The translations under genes were made by a program, and so were the position numbers. DNA of 64,000 nucleotides, taken from Hyphomicrobiales bacterium (GTDB lineage Bacteria > Pseudomonadota > Alphaproteobacteria > Rhizobiales > NORP267). Shown one piece after another: positions 1 through 9,964 of this stretch. The stretch is taken from positions 23,292-87,291 of the forward strand of contig JAJFHA010000028.1 in assembly GCA_021775875.1 (NCBI GenBank). Reading direction: 5' to 3'. The notes below the pieces were generated by a model that was given only the letters and a program-made list of their open reading frames with translations, ran no database searches and was not told where the DNA came from. How positions within the stretch are numbered: position 1 is the first letter of the stretch; each line of letters starts with the position of its first letter.

Positions 1-1025
1 GTAACGCCAAGGCGGGCGCTTGGGGAAATATCGACCAAGCCACCTTCGCCGGCACCTGAATGTTCTCCGCCCGCGCCGCGAACCGCCAACCCCAGAGATT
101 TGGCCTCTTGTTTGACACGAGTGAGATCTGTGCCGTTTTCGGTAAGGTTGGGGAGTTGTAGATGCAGACTGGCACGCATCCCGGCACCAAGATTTGTCGG
201 GCAACTTGTCAGGTTTCCATAAGCCGTTGAGGTGGCGAAAGCAGGCAGCAGGGTTTGCAGGTGTTCAAGGCCGGTATGGAGGTGCGCGAACAAGGTGTTC
301 AAGTTGCCACCACGCAGCATAGTCATGACGCGTAGATGATCCTCTTCACCGACCCAGACCAGAAAATCCTGCGCTTCTGAAACATACATGCCCCGCCCAA
401 AGGGCCAATCCGCGCTGATCCCGGCCACGTTAAGATACGGGTCCCCGCTCATATCCTTGAACATCTGATGGGCGCTCACCCGGCGGTCATATTCGGCCGC
501 ATCAATTTCATGAGGAGAACCGGGGGTGATGGACAGATATTGGCCGCCAAATGCGGGGTCATTGATCAGCTTCATGAAAGCGCCAGATGCAATATTTTCA
601 AATTCAATCCGCTGATCTTTGCTCATGGCACCGGGGAGAGGGAAAGACGCCAGGTTACGTGCCACGCGTACACGCATGGAAACCTCTTTCAGGCGCGGAT
701 CAATTTCGCCAAGATCGCAGTCCTGAGCGGTGGTGTTCCAATCGTGCTGCTGGGCGATGGGTGTCGTTGCTGGAATGGCGTGAAAATCCCGGATCATCGG
801 GTCGAGCATGGGTGCAAACAGATCATAGTCTTCAGAATGCATGGCATAAGCCCCCATCTGACTGTCGGGGTTTTCCATTCCGGATGCGATTATCTCCATC
901 AACCGCTGGCGCTTTTGATCGTCGAGACTGCGAAAAAAGGCTGCATTGAAATGACGCGCCATCAGGTTTTGCGGTTGGGCAGTTCTGATTGATCCAATTT
1001 GTTCAATTATCTGGTCTGGTGTCAT
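1..1025 (-). CDS. Phosphagen kinase, arginine-kinase type (C-terminus cut by window edge)
   Basis: Predicted ATP:guanidino phosphotransferase, transferring phosphate reversibly between ATP and a guanidino substrate, most likely arginine. I read 341 residues from ATG at 1025; the family is usually about 355, so only a short tail is missing. Family motifs are in order: a guanidino-specificity loop at 55-61 (SQMGAYA) matching the short loop of arginine kinases rather than the longer creatine-kinase one; nucleotide-binding arginines in MRVRVARN (117-124); the acid pair in GEEDHLR (226-232); the reactive cysteine in CPTNLG (Cys275); MRAS (283-286); and VRG...GEHS (315-323). All catalytic positions known from Limulus arginine kinase appear kept. 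The start overlaps the nadD stop as ATGA, so translation is probably coupled. Family membership is clear; arginine as substrate is inference from the loop. Confidence 0.93.
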   Translation of the reverse strand, partial: MTPDQIIEQIGSIRTAQPQNLMARHFNAAFFRSLDDQKRQRLMEIIASGMENPDSQMGAYAMHSEDYDLFAPMLDPMIRDFHAIPATTPIAQQHDWNTTAQDCDLGEIDPRLKEVSMRVRVARNLASFPLPGAMSKDQRIEFENIASGAFMKLINDPAFGGQYLSITPGSPHEIDAAEYDRRVSAHQMFKDMSGDPYLNVAGISADWPFGRGMYVSEAQDFLVWVGEEDHLRVMTMLRGGNLNTLFAHLHTGLEHLQTLLPAFATSTAYGNLTSCPTNLGAGMRASLHLQLPNLTENGTDLTRVKQEAKSLGLAVRGAGGEHSGAGEGGLVDISPSARLGV

Positions 1026-1627
1026 GTTCGCTCCTTCATATCCCGCGTAGCGCGCAACAGGGTCGACGAAATTGCCATGGTGCGGCCGCGCAAATATGAC
1101 CATGCCGGAGCAGGTTCTGATTTAAGTAAAGACGCATCGGCTTCATCAATCCGGTAGCGGCCGAACCTGCTGGCGGCAGGTGAGGTGAGCGCCTTTGTTG
1201 AATAGCCGGGCCGGTCAAACACCGCGATGGCGCAGGAGTTGAAAATATCCTGCCACCGCTCCCAAAGGTGAAATTCTGCGAGGTTGTCGGCTCCCATCAA
1301 CCAGACAAAATTGGTATCAGGATAGCGGGCGGCAAGGGCATCAAGGGTGTCGGCGGTATATGTAAAATTATTATCGGCTTCAAAGGTTGTCACCCGGATA
1401 CGGGGGTCACCGATCAGGCGATTGGCGCTGTCTACGCGCGTGGCAAGTGGGTGTAACCCATCATGATTTTTGAGGGGGTTGCCGGGTGTTACAAGCCACC
1501 AGACCTCATCAAGACCGATGCGTTTCAGCGCCATCAGGGAGATGTGCAGATGGCCATTATGGGGCGGGTTGAACGAGCCGCCAAGGACGCCTATTGACCG
1601 GTTTCTGCGGGTCCGGTTTACGGTCAT
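1022..1627 (-). CDS. nadD: Nicotinate-nucleotide adenylyltransferase NadD
   Basis: Cytosolic enzyme of NAD synthesis that adenylates nicotinate mononucleotide to deamido-NAD. The 201-residue product has the nucleotidyltransferase start [16 protein letters not shown] (about residues 13-28) with the HxGH signature, the [10 protein letters not shown] segment that contacts the nucleotide, and the C-terminal ISSTLLR motif. Length is normal for the family. It overlaps proA upstream by four bases and the phosphagen kinase downstream by four bases, so the three are probably one transcript. In many Alphaproteobacteria nadD follows proA, as here, but the next gene is usually rsfS; here the phosphagen kinase comes first. 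Confidence 0.96.
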   Translation of the reverse strand: MTVNRTRRNRSIGVLGGSFNPPHNGHLHISLMALKRIGLDEVWWLVTPGNPLKNHDGLHPLATRVDSANRLIGDPRIRVTTFEADNNFTYTADTLDALAARYPDTNFVWLMGADNLAEFHLWERWQDIFNSCAIAVFDRPGYSTKALTSPAASRFGRYRIDEADASLLKSEPAPAWSYLRGRTMAISSTLLRATRDMKERT

Positions 1628-2925
1628 GGGCGGGTTTGGCCATTGCCGTGGACGAGGTATTTAAAGCTTGTCAATTGCTCGACGCCGACCGGCCCGCGGG
1701 CATGCATTTTCCCGGTGGCGATGCCGATCTCGGCGCCCATGCCAAATTCGCCACCATCGGCATATTGGGTTGACGCGTTATGGAGCAAAATCGCGCTATC
1801 AAGGCGGGTCATGAATTGTTTCGCAGCCGCATCGTCATTGGTCACGATGGCGTCGGTGTGTTGAGATCCATACGTGGCGATGTGATGGATGGCAGCATCG
1901 AGATCATCGATGACCTTAACTGCGATGACGGCATCAAGAAACTCGGTGCCCCAATCATCGTCTTTGGCAGGTGTGGCGCGGGGGTCGGCGGCACATACAG
2001 CTTCGTCGCCACGCACTTCGCAGCCTGAATCCAGCAACGCCGCAACGAGGGGCTGCAAATGGGTCTTGGCGCAAGTTTTATCTACCAGCAGGGTTTCGGC
2101 GGAACCGCAAATGCCGGTACGGCGCATCTTGGCGTTGACGATAATATTTTTTGCCATTTCAAGATCGGCGTCGCCGTGCACATAAACGTGGCAGATGCCT
2201 TCCAGATGGCTGAAGACCGGCACCCGGGCTTCGCGTTCAACAAGGCCCACCAGGCTCTTCCCGCCGCGCGGCACGATAACATCGATCGTGCCATCAAGCC
2301 CGCGCAGCATTTCGCCAACAGCGGCGCGGTCGGTGGTTGGAACAAGCTGGATAGCATGTTCGGGTAGGCCGCCCACTAGCAAACCTTTGACGAGACACAT
2401 ATGGATTGCGCGGGCGGAACTGATGCTCTCTGATCCGGGCCGCAAAATGGTTGCGTTACCGGCTTTCAGGCAAAGCGCTCCGGCATCGGCGGTTACATTC
2501 GGGCGGCTTTCAAAAATGATGCCGATGACGCCCAAAGGTGTGCGGACCCGCTCAATCTGCAACCCGTTTGGCTGTTTCCATGACGATAAGACCTGACCCA
2601 CAGGATCGTCCAGATCTGCGATGGCGCGTACCGCGTCAGCGATACCGGCGATGCGGATTTCATCCAGCATCAGCCGATCGAGGAATGAATCTGGTCTGCC
2701 GTTTTTCCGGGCCGTTTCAAGATCGATTTCATTGGCGGCAATGATGCTTGATGCGTCTTCGGTTATGGCGTCTGCCATTGCGCGTAGCGCTTTGGTTTTT
2801 TGCTCAGGCGAGGCGATCGCGATATCGCTTGCCGCGGCACGGGCGCGTTGTCCGAGCGTGTGCATGTCATCGGATAATTTTATCGATCCGTCGCTATCTG
2901 TATTTGTTTCAACACGGGCATTCAT
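1624..2925 (-). CDS. proA: Gamma-glutamyl phosphate reductase ProA
   Basis: Second step of proline synthesis: NADPH reduction of gamma-glutamyl phosphate to glutamate-5-semialdehyde. The 433-residue protein is an aldehyde-dehydrogenase-fold enzyme with the ProA signature VPRGGKSLV, the segment [17 protein letters not shown], and the active-site cysteine in [13 protein letters not shown] near residue 270. It starts three bases after the end of proB and its stop overlaps the nadD start as ATGA. Length and gene order are typical. Confidence 0.97.
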   Translation of the reverse strand: MNARVETNTDSDGSIKLSDDMHTLGQRARAAASDIAIASPEQKTKALRAMADAITEDASSIIAANEIDLETARKNGRPDSFLDRLMLDEIRIAGIADAVRAIADLDDPVGQVLSSWKQPNGLQIERVRTPLGVIGIIFESRPNVTADAGALCLKAGNATILRPGSESISSARAIHMCLVKGLLVGGLPEHAIQLVPTTDRAAVGEMLRGLDGTIDVIVPRGGKSLVGLVEREARVPVFSHLEGICHVYVHGDADLEMAKNIIVNAKMRRTGICGSAETLLVDKTCAKTHLQPLVAALLDSGCEVRGDEAVCAADPRATPAKDDDWGTEFLDAVIAVKVIDDLDAAIHHIATYGSQHTDAIVTNDDAAAKQFMTRLDSAILLHNASTQYADGGEFGMGAEIGIATGKMHARGPVGVEQLTSFKYLVHGNGQTRP

Positions 2926-2928
2926 GAA

Positions 2929-5105
<2,177 letters not shown>

Positions 5106-5131
5106 TCAATCAAAAAGAGGTTTGCACAAAC

Positions 5132-5158
5132 AAAAAGGGGCCGGAAATCCGCCCCCTT
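5132..5158 (-). terminator. Probable intrinsic terminator between rpmA and obg
   Basis: Read on the minus strand the segment forms GGGG-G-CGG, a short AT-rich loop, then CCG-G-CCCC: a GC-rich stem with one mismatch, followed directly by TTTTT. It lies about 65 bases after the rpmA stop and about 55 bases before the obg start. It would separate or attenuate transcription of the ribosomal protein pair from obg-proB-proA-nadD. Confidence 0.6.
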
Positions 5159-5223
5159 GGAAATGTTTTATTCCGCCGGGGCAATGACCGGCGAAGAATA
5201 TTACCCGTATCGGGCCGCCGATG

Positions 5224-5490
5224 TTATTTGGCAGGCGGCGCCGGGGTAACGGATACAAATGTGCGCCCGCCGCGACGGGAGCGAAATTCCACCTGTCCTT
5301 CGATAAGGGCGTAGATGGTATGGTCCTTGCCCATGCCTACATTAGTGCCAGGGTGCCATTTGGTACCGCGCTGGCGAACAATGATATTGCCGGGAATAAC
5401 ATATTCGGATCCGTATTTCTTGACGCCCAGCCGCCGTCCGGCTGTGTCGCGCCCGTTGCGGGATGAACCGCCTGCTTTTTTATGTGCCAT
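5224..5490 (-). CDS. rpmA: 50S ribosomal protein L27
   Basis: Ribosomal protein L27, whose N-terminal tail reaches the peptidyl-transferase centre. The 88-residue product starts [15 protein letters not shown], the canonical L27 start without a cleavable extension, and contains [21 protein letters not shown] (shown in part) and [12 protein letters not shown], both hallmarks. It lies 35 bases downstream of rplU, the near-universal pairing. Confidence 0.98.
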   Translation of the reverse strand: MAHKKAGGSSRNGRDTAGRRLGVKKYGSEYVIPGNIIVRQRGTKWHPGTNVGMGKDHTIYALIEGQVEFRSRRGGRTFVSVTPAPPAK

Positions 5491-5525
5491 AACTTCGTCC
5501 TTGTAGTTCCGGTACCGGCAAAGAA

Positions 5526-6173
5526 TTACTTCTTCTTGGCAGCGTCCTGATCAATTTTTGCACGCGGTGGTTTGCCCGCCAACAATTCTTTTGCCTGCTC
5601 AACCCATTCTTCGCGCTCGATGCGACCACCAAGGCTGAGTTCCTCGTTGATCTTTTCAATATCCGCGGCCTTCCATTTGGAGACCTGGGTCAAGGTAGAG
5701 ACGCCTGCAGCGTTTAGCTTTTTCTTCAAAGCCGGGCCAACGCCGCCGATCAGCTCGACATCATCCTTGATATCGCTTTTGGAGGGGGCTTCTTTTTTGG
5801 CAGGGGTTTCTTTTTTCGCAGGCGCTGCTTTGGCTGCTTTCTTGGCAGACGGCTTTTTGCCGCCGGTCAGAATTTCAGTGATTTTCACAGAAGTTACATG
5901 CTGGCGATGGCCGTTGCGGGTCTGTGAATGTTTGCGCCGGCGCTTCTTGAAAATGATGATCTTGCGGTTGCGGCCCTGGTCGACAATTTCACCAGCCACA
6001 GTGGCACCATCAACAAGTGGTGCGCCGATGGTGATGTCGTCGCCTTCGCCAACCATGAGAACATTCTCAAAGGCAATGGCGTCGCCAGCTTCACCGTCAA
6101 GTTTTTCGATTTTGATAATATCTTCGGCTGCAACGCGATACTGCTTGCCGCCGGTCTTGATGACTGCGTACAC
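5526..6173 (-). CDS. rplU: 50S ribosomal protein L21 with C-terminal helix-hairpin-helix extension
   Basis: Ribosomal protein L21, binding 23S rRNA. At 215 residues it is about twice the length of E. coli L21. Residues 1-102 are the L21 domain ([13 protein letters not shown] at the start, [16 protein letters not shown] near its end). A lysine/alanine-rich linker (about 105-135) leads to a tail at about 138-200 with [18 protein letters not shown], a helix-hairpin-helix-like segment. Such extended L21 proteins are common in Alphaproteobacteria; the job of the tail is not known to me. The start is GTG (6173-6171), preceded by AGGA. Confidence 0.96.
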   Translation of the reverse strand: MYAVIKTGGKQYRVAAEDIIKIEKLDGEAGDAIAFENVLMVGEGDDITIGAPLVDGATVAGEIVDQGRNRKIIIFKKRRRKHSQTRNGHRQHVTSVKITEILTGGKKPSAKKAAKAAPAKKETPAKKEAPSKSDIKDDVELIGGVGPALKKKLNAAGVSTLTQVSKWKAADIEKINEELSLGGRIEREEWVEQAKELLAGKPPRAKIDQDAAKKK

Positions 6174-6226
6174 TTTTTTATCCTGTTCTTGTTCCGCGCC
6201 CTACGGCGCCGCTATTAGCGGACTTT

Positions 6227-6247
6227 CAAACCGTGTCGAACGGTTTG
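6227..6247. other. Perfect hairpin in the rplU leader
   Basis: Two perfectly complementary eight-base arms (CAAACCGT and ACGGTTTG) flank a five-base loop, between the rplU promoter and its GTG start. It would fold in the 5' leader of the L21-L27 mRNA and could take part in autoregulation or stability. No family assignment can be made from sequence alone. Confidence 0.4.
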
Positions 6248-6296
6248 CCTCGGGCTGCGCATTCTGTCCCGGACATTAATTGCCGGGTGCGCGCGG

Positions 6297-6324
6297 ACTA
6301 TATGTCGGAATCCACTAATGTCAA
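6297..6324 (-). promoter_or_regulatory. Sigma-70-type promoter for rplU-rpmA
   Basis: On the minus strand TTGACA (6324-6319) and TATAGT (6302-6297) are separated by 16 bases, close to the consensus. It sits about 125 bases upstream of the rplU start and is the only strong match in the gap between rplU and the tRNA. Confidence 0.6.
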
Positions 6325-6368
6325 CGTTTTTTGGCAAGAGAATTACCAATGAGATTGCAAGGAATTAC

Positions 6369-6397
6369 TTGTTTCCCTTCAGGGGGAATTGTATGGT
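6369..6397 (+). promoter_or_regulatory. Promoter of the tRNA-Ser gene
   Basis: TTGTTT and TATGGT are separated by 17 bases, and are followed by a GC-rich stretch (CCGCGCCGCCGGGGC) over the expected start site. GC-rich discriminators are typical of stable-RNA promoters under stringent control. The tRNA begins 34 bases after the -10 element. Confidence 0.5.
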
Positions 6398-6430
6398 CCG
6401 CGCCGCCGGGGCAAATCACCCCAGGCCTGC

Positions 6431-6520
6431 GGAGAGGTGCCAGAGTGGTTGAATGGGGCGGTCTCGAAAACCGTTGAGCGCGCAAGCGTTCCGAGGGTTC
6501 GAATCCCTCTCTCTCCGCCA
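6431..6520 (+). tRNA. tRNA-Ser (anticodon CGA)
   Basis: Ninety bases with an encoded CCA. The acceptor stem GGAGAGG pairs with TCTCTCC (6510-6516); the anticodon stem GCGGT/ACCGT closes loop CTCGAAA with anticodon CGA at 6465-6467, reading UCG; the T arm is GAGGG-TTCGAAT-CCCTC (6493-6509). The long variable arm between anticodon and T arms, containing the GCGC-AA-GCG hairpin, is the class II shape of serine tRNAs. Confidence 0.97.
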
Positions 6521-6819
6521 CCAAACCGTGACTCTCCTCTCAATCTTTGATCTGGTCTGTTAATAACCAGAAACAGGGCTGATTTTGGGCTCCACCTGCG
6601 GGTCGGTCTTTGCTCGGTGAAGATTGGGGTGAGTTTTCCTGTTATTGAATATTACAGGGAATGATAAGTGCTGGAACAGGGCCGGACTTGTCGCAGTTTA
6701 GTTCAAATAGCCGCGAGTTCTTCAAGCTCCTCATCGATTTTACGGATTTCCACAATCTCGTTGGCGATTTCACCATTCAATATAAGTATATTATAGGCGA
6801 ACCATTCTTTAAAATTAGG
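6521..6819. other. Intergenic stretch with a possible gene remnant on the minus strand
   Basis: No complete gene seen. On the minus strand, from about 6810 to a stop at 6703-6705, an open frame reads KEWFAYNIL..., then EIVEIRKIDEELEELAAI, a charged, helix-prone C-terminus that looks protein-like but has no start or ribosome site and is not recognised. It may be the end of a decayed gene. The plus-strand region just before the following palindrome is AT-rich and probably holds the promoter of the downstream ectoine-hydrolase operon. Confidence 0.3.
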
Positions 6820-6839
6820 CTTAGTTGTGCACAACTAAG
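6820..6839. promoter_or_regulatory. Perfect 20-base palindrome, candidate GntR operator
   Basis: CTTAGTTGTGCACAACTAAG is a perfect palindrome 35 bases before the start of the ectoine-hydrolase-like gene, just after an AT-rich promoter-like stretch. Its centre and size suit a dimeric GntR/FadR-type regulator, and such a regulator is the third gene of the same operon. Autoregulation through this site is inference. Confidence 0.6.
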
Positions 6840-6874
6840 TTGTAGAGCGTGTATTTGATCAGAAAGAAAAACGA

Positions 6875-8059
6875 ATGGCACAGCGAAACGCGCCTTTTGG
6901 CAACGAAGAATATCAGCGCCGGATAACAAAGACACGGGCGGCGATGACCAAGGCCGGGCTTGACGCGATATTTGTGACCGACCCGTCAAATCAGGCGTGG
7001 TTAACCGGCTACGATGGTTGGTCATTTTATGTGCATCAGGGTGTAATTCTTGGCATGAAAGGTGACCCTGTCTGGTGGGGGCGTCATATGGACAGCATCG
7101 GTGCAGATCGCACCGTCTGGATGGATGACGATCACATCAAAGGCTATGGCGACCAATATGTGCAATCGACCGTGATGCATCCGATGGAAGACCTAGCCAT
7201 ACATTTAAGCGCTTTAGGGTTTGAAAAAGCACGAATTGGTGTCGAGATGGAGAATTATTATTACTCGGCCAAAGCCCACGCAGTACTTGGACCTGCGCTG
7301 CCGGGAGCCACGCTGGTTGACGCTACCGCGCTGGTAAACTGGCAACGGCTGGTGAAATCAGAAGATGAAATCAGGTTTATCCGCAAAGCGGCAGGTATTT
7401 CCGATAAAGTCATTAAAGTTGCGATCGATAAAGCCGCACCGGGTGTGCGTAAAAATGACCTGGTTGCCGACATTATGCATGCGGGCATTACGGGCATTGG
7501 CGAAGACTGGGGTGATTACCCGGCAATCATGCCGCTCACGCCTTCGGGGCTTGACGCTACGGCGGCGCATTTAACCTGGAACGGTGAACCGATGCGCGAA
7601 GGTGAAGCAACATTCTTTGAGCTATCAGGCTGCTACCGACGCTATCACGCGCCCCTGTGCCGAACGATCTATCTGGGTACGCCGCCAGACGAGATGCGCC
7701 AGGCCGAAGCAGCCCAGATGGAAGGTATCGAGGCAGGCCTTGATGCCGCCCGCGCCGGCAACCGTACCTGCGATATAGCCAATGCTTTTATGGCTATTCT
7801 GAAAAAACACGATATTCAGCGCGAAGGTCGCATGGGTTATCCAATTGGTCTTTCCTATCCACCGGATTGGGGCGAACGCACTGCCTCTATCAGGACCGAT
7901 GATGAAACCGTGCTGGAACCGGGAATGACGTTCCACTTCATGCCCGCCTTGTGGATGGATAGTTGGGGGTTGGAGACAACCGAAACCATTTTGATAAAAC
8001 CCGATGGCCCTGCCGAGACGCTCTGCGACGTGGAGCGAAAACTGTTTGTAAAGGATTAA
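6875..8059 (+). CDS. doeA: Ectoine hydrolase-like protein (DoeA/EutD, M24 fold)
   Basis: Predicted to open the ring of the compatible solute ectoine to N-acetyl-2,4-diaminobutyrate, the first step of ectoine use. The 394-residue product has the creatinase-type N-terminal domain (about 10-155) and the pita-bread M24 domain (about 165-390). The family-like segments LTGYDGWSFYVHQ (43-55) and GYPIGLSYPPDWGERT (321-336) fit DoeA/EutD better than Xaa-Pro peptidases. The two metal-ligand aspartates of true M24 peptidases are absent: the equivalent stretch reads FFELSGCYRRYHAPLCRT (247-264), with Glu249. Only a weak ribosome site (AGAAAG) precedes the ATG. First gene of a three-gene operon with a deacetylase and a GntR regulator. 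The substrate could also be hydroxyectoine or a related cyclic amide. Confidence 0.8.
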   Translation: MAQRNAPFGNEEYQRRITKTRAAMTKAGLDAIFVTDPSNQAWLTGYDGWSFYVHQGVILGMKGDPVWWGRHMDSIGADRTVWMDDDHIKGYGDQYVQSTVMHPMEDLAIHLSALGFEKARIGVEMENYYYSAKAHAVLGPALPGATLVDATALVNWQRLVKSEDEIRFIRKAAGISDKVIKVAIDKAAPGVRKNDLVADIMHAGITGIGEDWGDYPAIMPLTPSGLDATAAHLTWNGEPMREGEATFFELSGCYRRYHAPLCRTIYLGTPPDEMRQAEAAQMEGIEAGLDAARAGNRTCDIANAFMAILKKHDIQREGRMGYPIGLSYPPDWGERTASIRTDDETVLEPGMTFHFMPALWMDSWGLETTETILIKPDGPAETLCDVERKLFVKD

Positions 8060-8063
8060 GCGG

Positions 8064-9224
8064 GTGAGCGATCTCGAAAATACTGTCGACTTCCTGAACG
8101 ACCTGATTGCTTTTCCCACAGTTTCTGCCGACAGCAATCTGGATATGATTGACCATCTTGCTGAGCGGCTGGAAAGTGCCGGAGCCAAGGTTGATATCTT
8201 TCACGATGAAACCGGCACCAAGGCCAACCTGTTTGGAACGATCGGTCCCGAAGCTGATGGCGGCATTGTATTGTCAGGCCATTCGGACGTTGTTCCGGCG
8301 GTGGAAGCGGACTGGACAAATGACCCGTTTGATATGATCAAGCGCGACGAAAAACTCTATGGTCGCGGCACTTGCGACATGAAAGGTTTTATCGCAGCTG
8401 CGGTTACGATGGCGCCATTGTTGGCGCAAAATATCAAAAAACACCCGCTGCATTTTGCCTTTACCTATGACGAGGAGGTTGGATGTTTGGGTGGCCAGGC
8501 GCTGGTTGACAGTCTTCAGGCCAAAGGCATCAAACCAGACGTAGCGATCATCGGTGAGCCAACCTCGATGCGGGTCATCGAGGGGCACAAGGGGTGCTGT
8601 GAATACACCACCCGGTTTGAGGGGTGCGCCGGGCATGGTTCAGCCCCGGACCTGGGCGTCAACGCTGTTGAATACGCGGTGCGCTATGTTAGCCACCTGT
8701 TGGAACTAAGCGAGCAGATGCGTAGCCGCGCGCCCAAAGACAGCCGTTTCAACCCCCCGTGGACTACCATAAACACCGGCAGCCTGACAGGCGGTGTGGC
8801 GCATAATATTATCGCCAGCTACGCCGTTGTTGAATGGGAAATGCGGCCGGTTATCGACGTTGATGCCGCGTTTATTCGTGAGGAAATGCGGTCTTACGTC
8901 TATAACCATTTGCTGCCAGCCATGCAGGGCGTGTGGCCCGACGCGTCCATCACCACCGAAGTGATCGGAGAAATTGCGGGTCTGATCCCGATGGACGAAA
9001 ACAAAGCCAGGCAGATTATAATGGAGCTGACTGGCGAAAATAGTGCTGATGTTGTGTCTTTTGGCACCGAGGCGGGGTTGTTTCAATCCATGGGTATGGA
9101 TGTGGTGGTCTGTGGCCCCGGTTCCATCAATCAGGCGCACAAGCCCGACGAATTTGTCTCGTTAGACCAGTTGAGCCAATGTCTGAAGATGCTTGAGGGG
9201 TTGGGAAATAAACTGCATGGCTAA
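8064..9224 (+). CDS. M20 family deacetylase (ArgE/acetylornithine deacetylase-like)
   Basis: Zinc-dependent M20 amidohydrolase of the ArgE/DapE type, 386 residues. Visible motifs are SGHSDVVP (metal histidine and aspartate), GRGTCDMKG (bridging aspartate), the catalytic EE pair in TYDEEVGCLGG, IGEPTSM, and the C-terminal metal histidine in GSINQAHKPDE. GTG start at 8064, four bases after the doeA stop. In known ectoine pathways DoeB, from an unrelated family (AspA/AstE), removes the acetyl group from N-acetyl-diaminobutyrate; here this ArgE-like enzyme sits in that place and may do the same step. Arginine-pathway acetylornithine deacetylase is the alternative. A paralogue lies at 52025. Confidence 0.85.
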   Translation: MSDLENTVDFLNDLIAFPTVSADSNLDMIDHLAERLESAGAKVDIFHDETGTKANLFGTIGPEADGGIVLSGHSDVVPAVEADWTNDPFDMIKRDEKLYGRGTCDMKGFIAAAVTMAPLLAQNIKKHPLHFAFTYDEEVGCLGGQALVDSLQAKGIKPDVAIIGEPTSMRVIEGHKGCCEYTTRFEGCAGHGSAPDLGVNAVEYAVRYVSHLLELSEQMRSRAPKDSRFNPPWTTINTGSLTGGVAHNIIASYAVVEWEMRPVIDVDAAFIREEMRSYVYNHLLPAMQGVWPDASITTEVIGEIAGLIPMDENKARQIIMELTGENSADVVSFGTEAGLFQSMGMDVVVCGPGSINQAHKPDEFVSLDQLSQCLKMLEGLGNKLHG

Positions 9225-9930
9225 AAACCCCGCCGAACCCTTACATGTCGTCGCGGATGGATCCTTAACCGCGCACGACCGCTACGATATTTTATATCGG
9301 AAACTTCGCGGCCGGATCTGTCTGCTGGACTATGTACCAGGCGAACGCCTGTCAGAAACTGAACTCGCCAGGGAATTTGGTATCAGCCGCACCCCGCTTC
9401 GCCGTGTGCTGGCGCGGCTGGAAGATGCCGGGCTGGTCAAATCGGTACACGGGGTTGGCACTTTTGTCACTGATGTAGATATTGAAGAACTGGAACAGGT
9501 CTATCGCTTCCGGTTGGAACTGGTGCAGCTCACCTGCAAACTTAATCCTGTCCCGCCCAGCCCGGCATTTATCGACCGTCTGGATGGGCTTATTGAACGA
9601 AGTGAGTTGATTTCACAATCCGACAACGCGCGGTCTTTTACCCAGCTTGATATAGATGTGTTTCAGACACTTCTCGAACTGACGGCAAATGAACCGCTCC
9701 GTGATGTCATGGAAAGGCTTTACTATCAAACCAAACGCATCTGGCTGAAATACGCAATTTCCGCTCAATTGGACCTGAAGGAAGAATTCCAGTTTTTTCA
9801 TCGCGAGTTGGTGGATATTCGCGATGCCCTCGCCACCGAAGACCTTGAGGCGACCGCCTTTATCCAGCGCGCCCATATTTCAATGAGCTTCAAGCGGCTG
9901 ATACAGAAAAAACCCGTGAGCCCGAGGTAA
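9217..9930 (+). CDS. GntR family transcriptional regulator (FadR/FCD type)
   Basis: DNA-binding repressor-type protein of 237 residues from ATG 9217. The N-terminal winged helix-turn-helix (about 18-85) contains GERLSETELAREFGISRTPLRR, here quoted only as ELAREFGISRTPLRRVL, the GntR signature; an all-helical FCD ligand domain follows. The frame is also open from TTG at 9193, but the ATG overlapping the previous stop by eight bases is preferred. As last gene of the doeA operon it most likely senses ectoine or an intermediate and may act at the palindrome at 6820-6839. Confidence 0.85.
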   Translation: MAKNPAEPLHVVADGSLTAHDRYDILYRKLRGRICLLDYVPGERLSETELAREFGISRTPLRRVLARLEDAGLVKSVHGVGTFVTDVDIEELEQVYRFRLELVQLTCKLNPVPPSPAFIDRLDGLIERSELISQSDNARSFTQLDIDVFQTLLELTANEPLRDVMERLYYQTKRIWLKYAISAQLDLKEEFQFFHRELVDIRDALATEDLEATAFIQRAHISMSFKRLIQKKPVSPR

Positions 9931-9964
9931 TCCCACCTTTTTTTAATGGGGTTTGCTTGTAGAA

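Noticed and set aside
468..992. Plus-strand open frame of 174 codons
   Set aside because: It lies antisense to the phosphagen kinase, whose minus-strand frame carries all family motifs; the plus frame has no recognisable protein.
5572..6279. Plus-strand open frame of 235 codons
   Set aside because: Shadow of rplU on the opposite strand; low-complexity serine/proline-rich translation.
6321..6524. Minus-strand frame starting VAEREGFEPSERLRAQ
   Set aside because: This is the well-known false protein read from the complement of a tRNA-Ser gene; it overlaps the tRNA and is not a gene.
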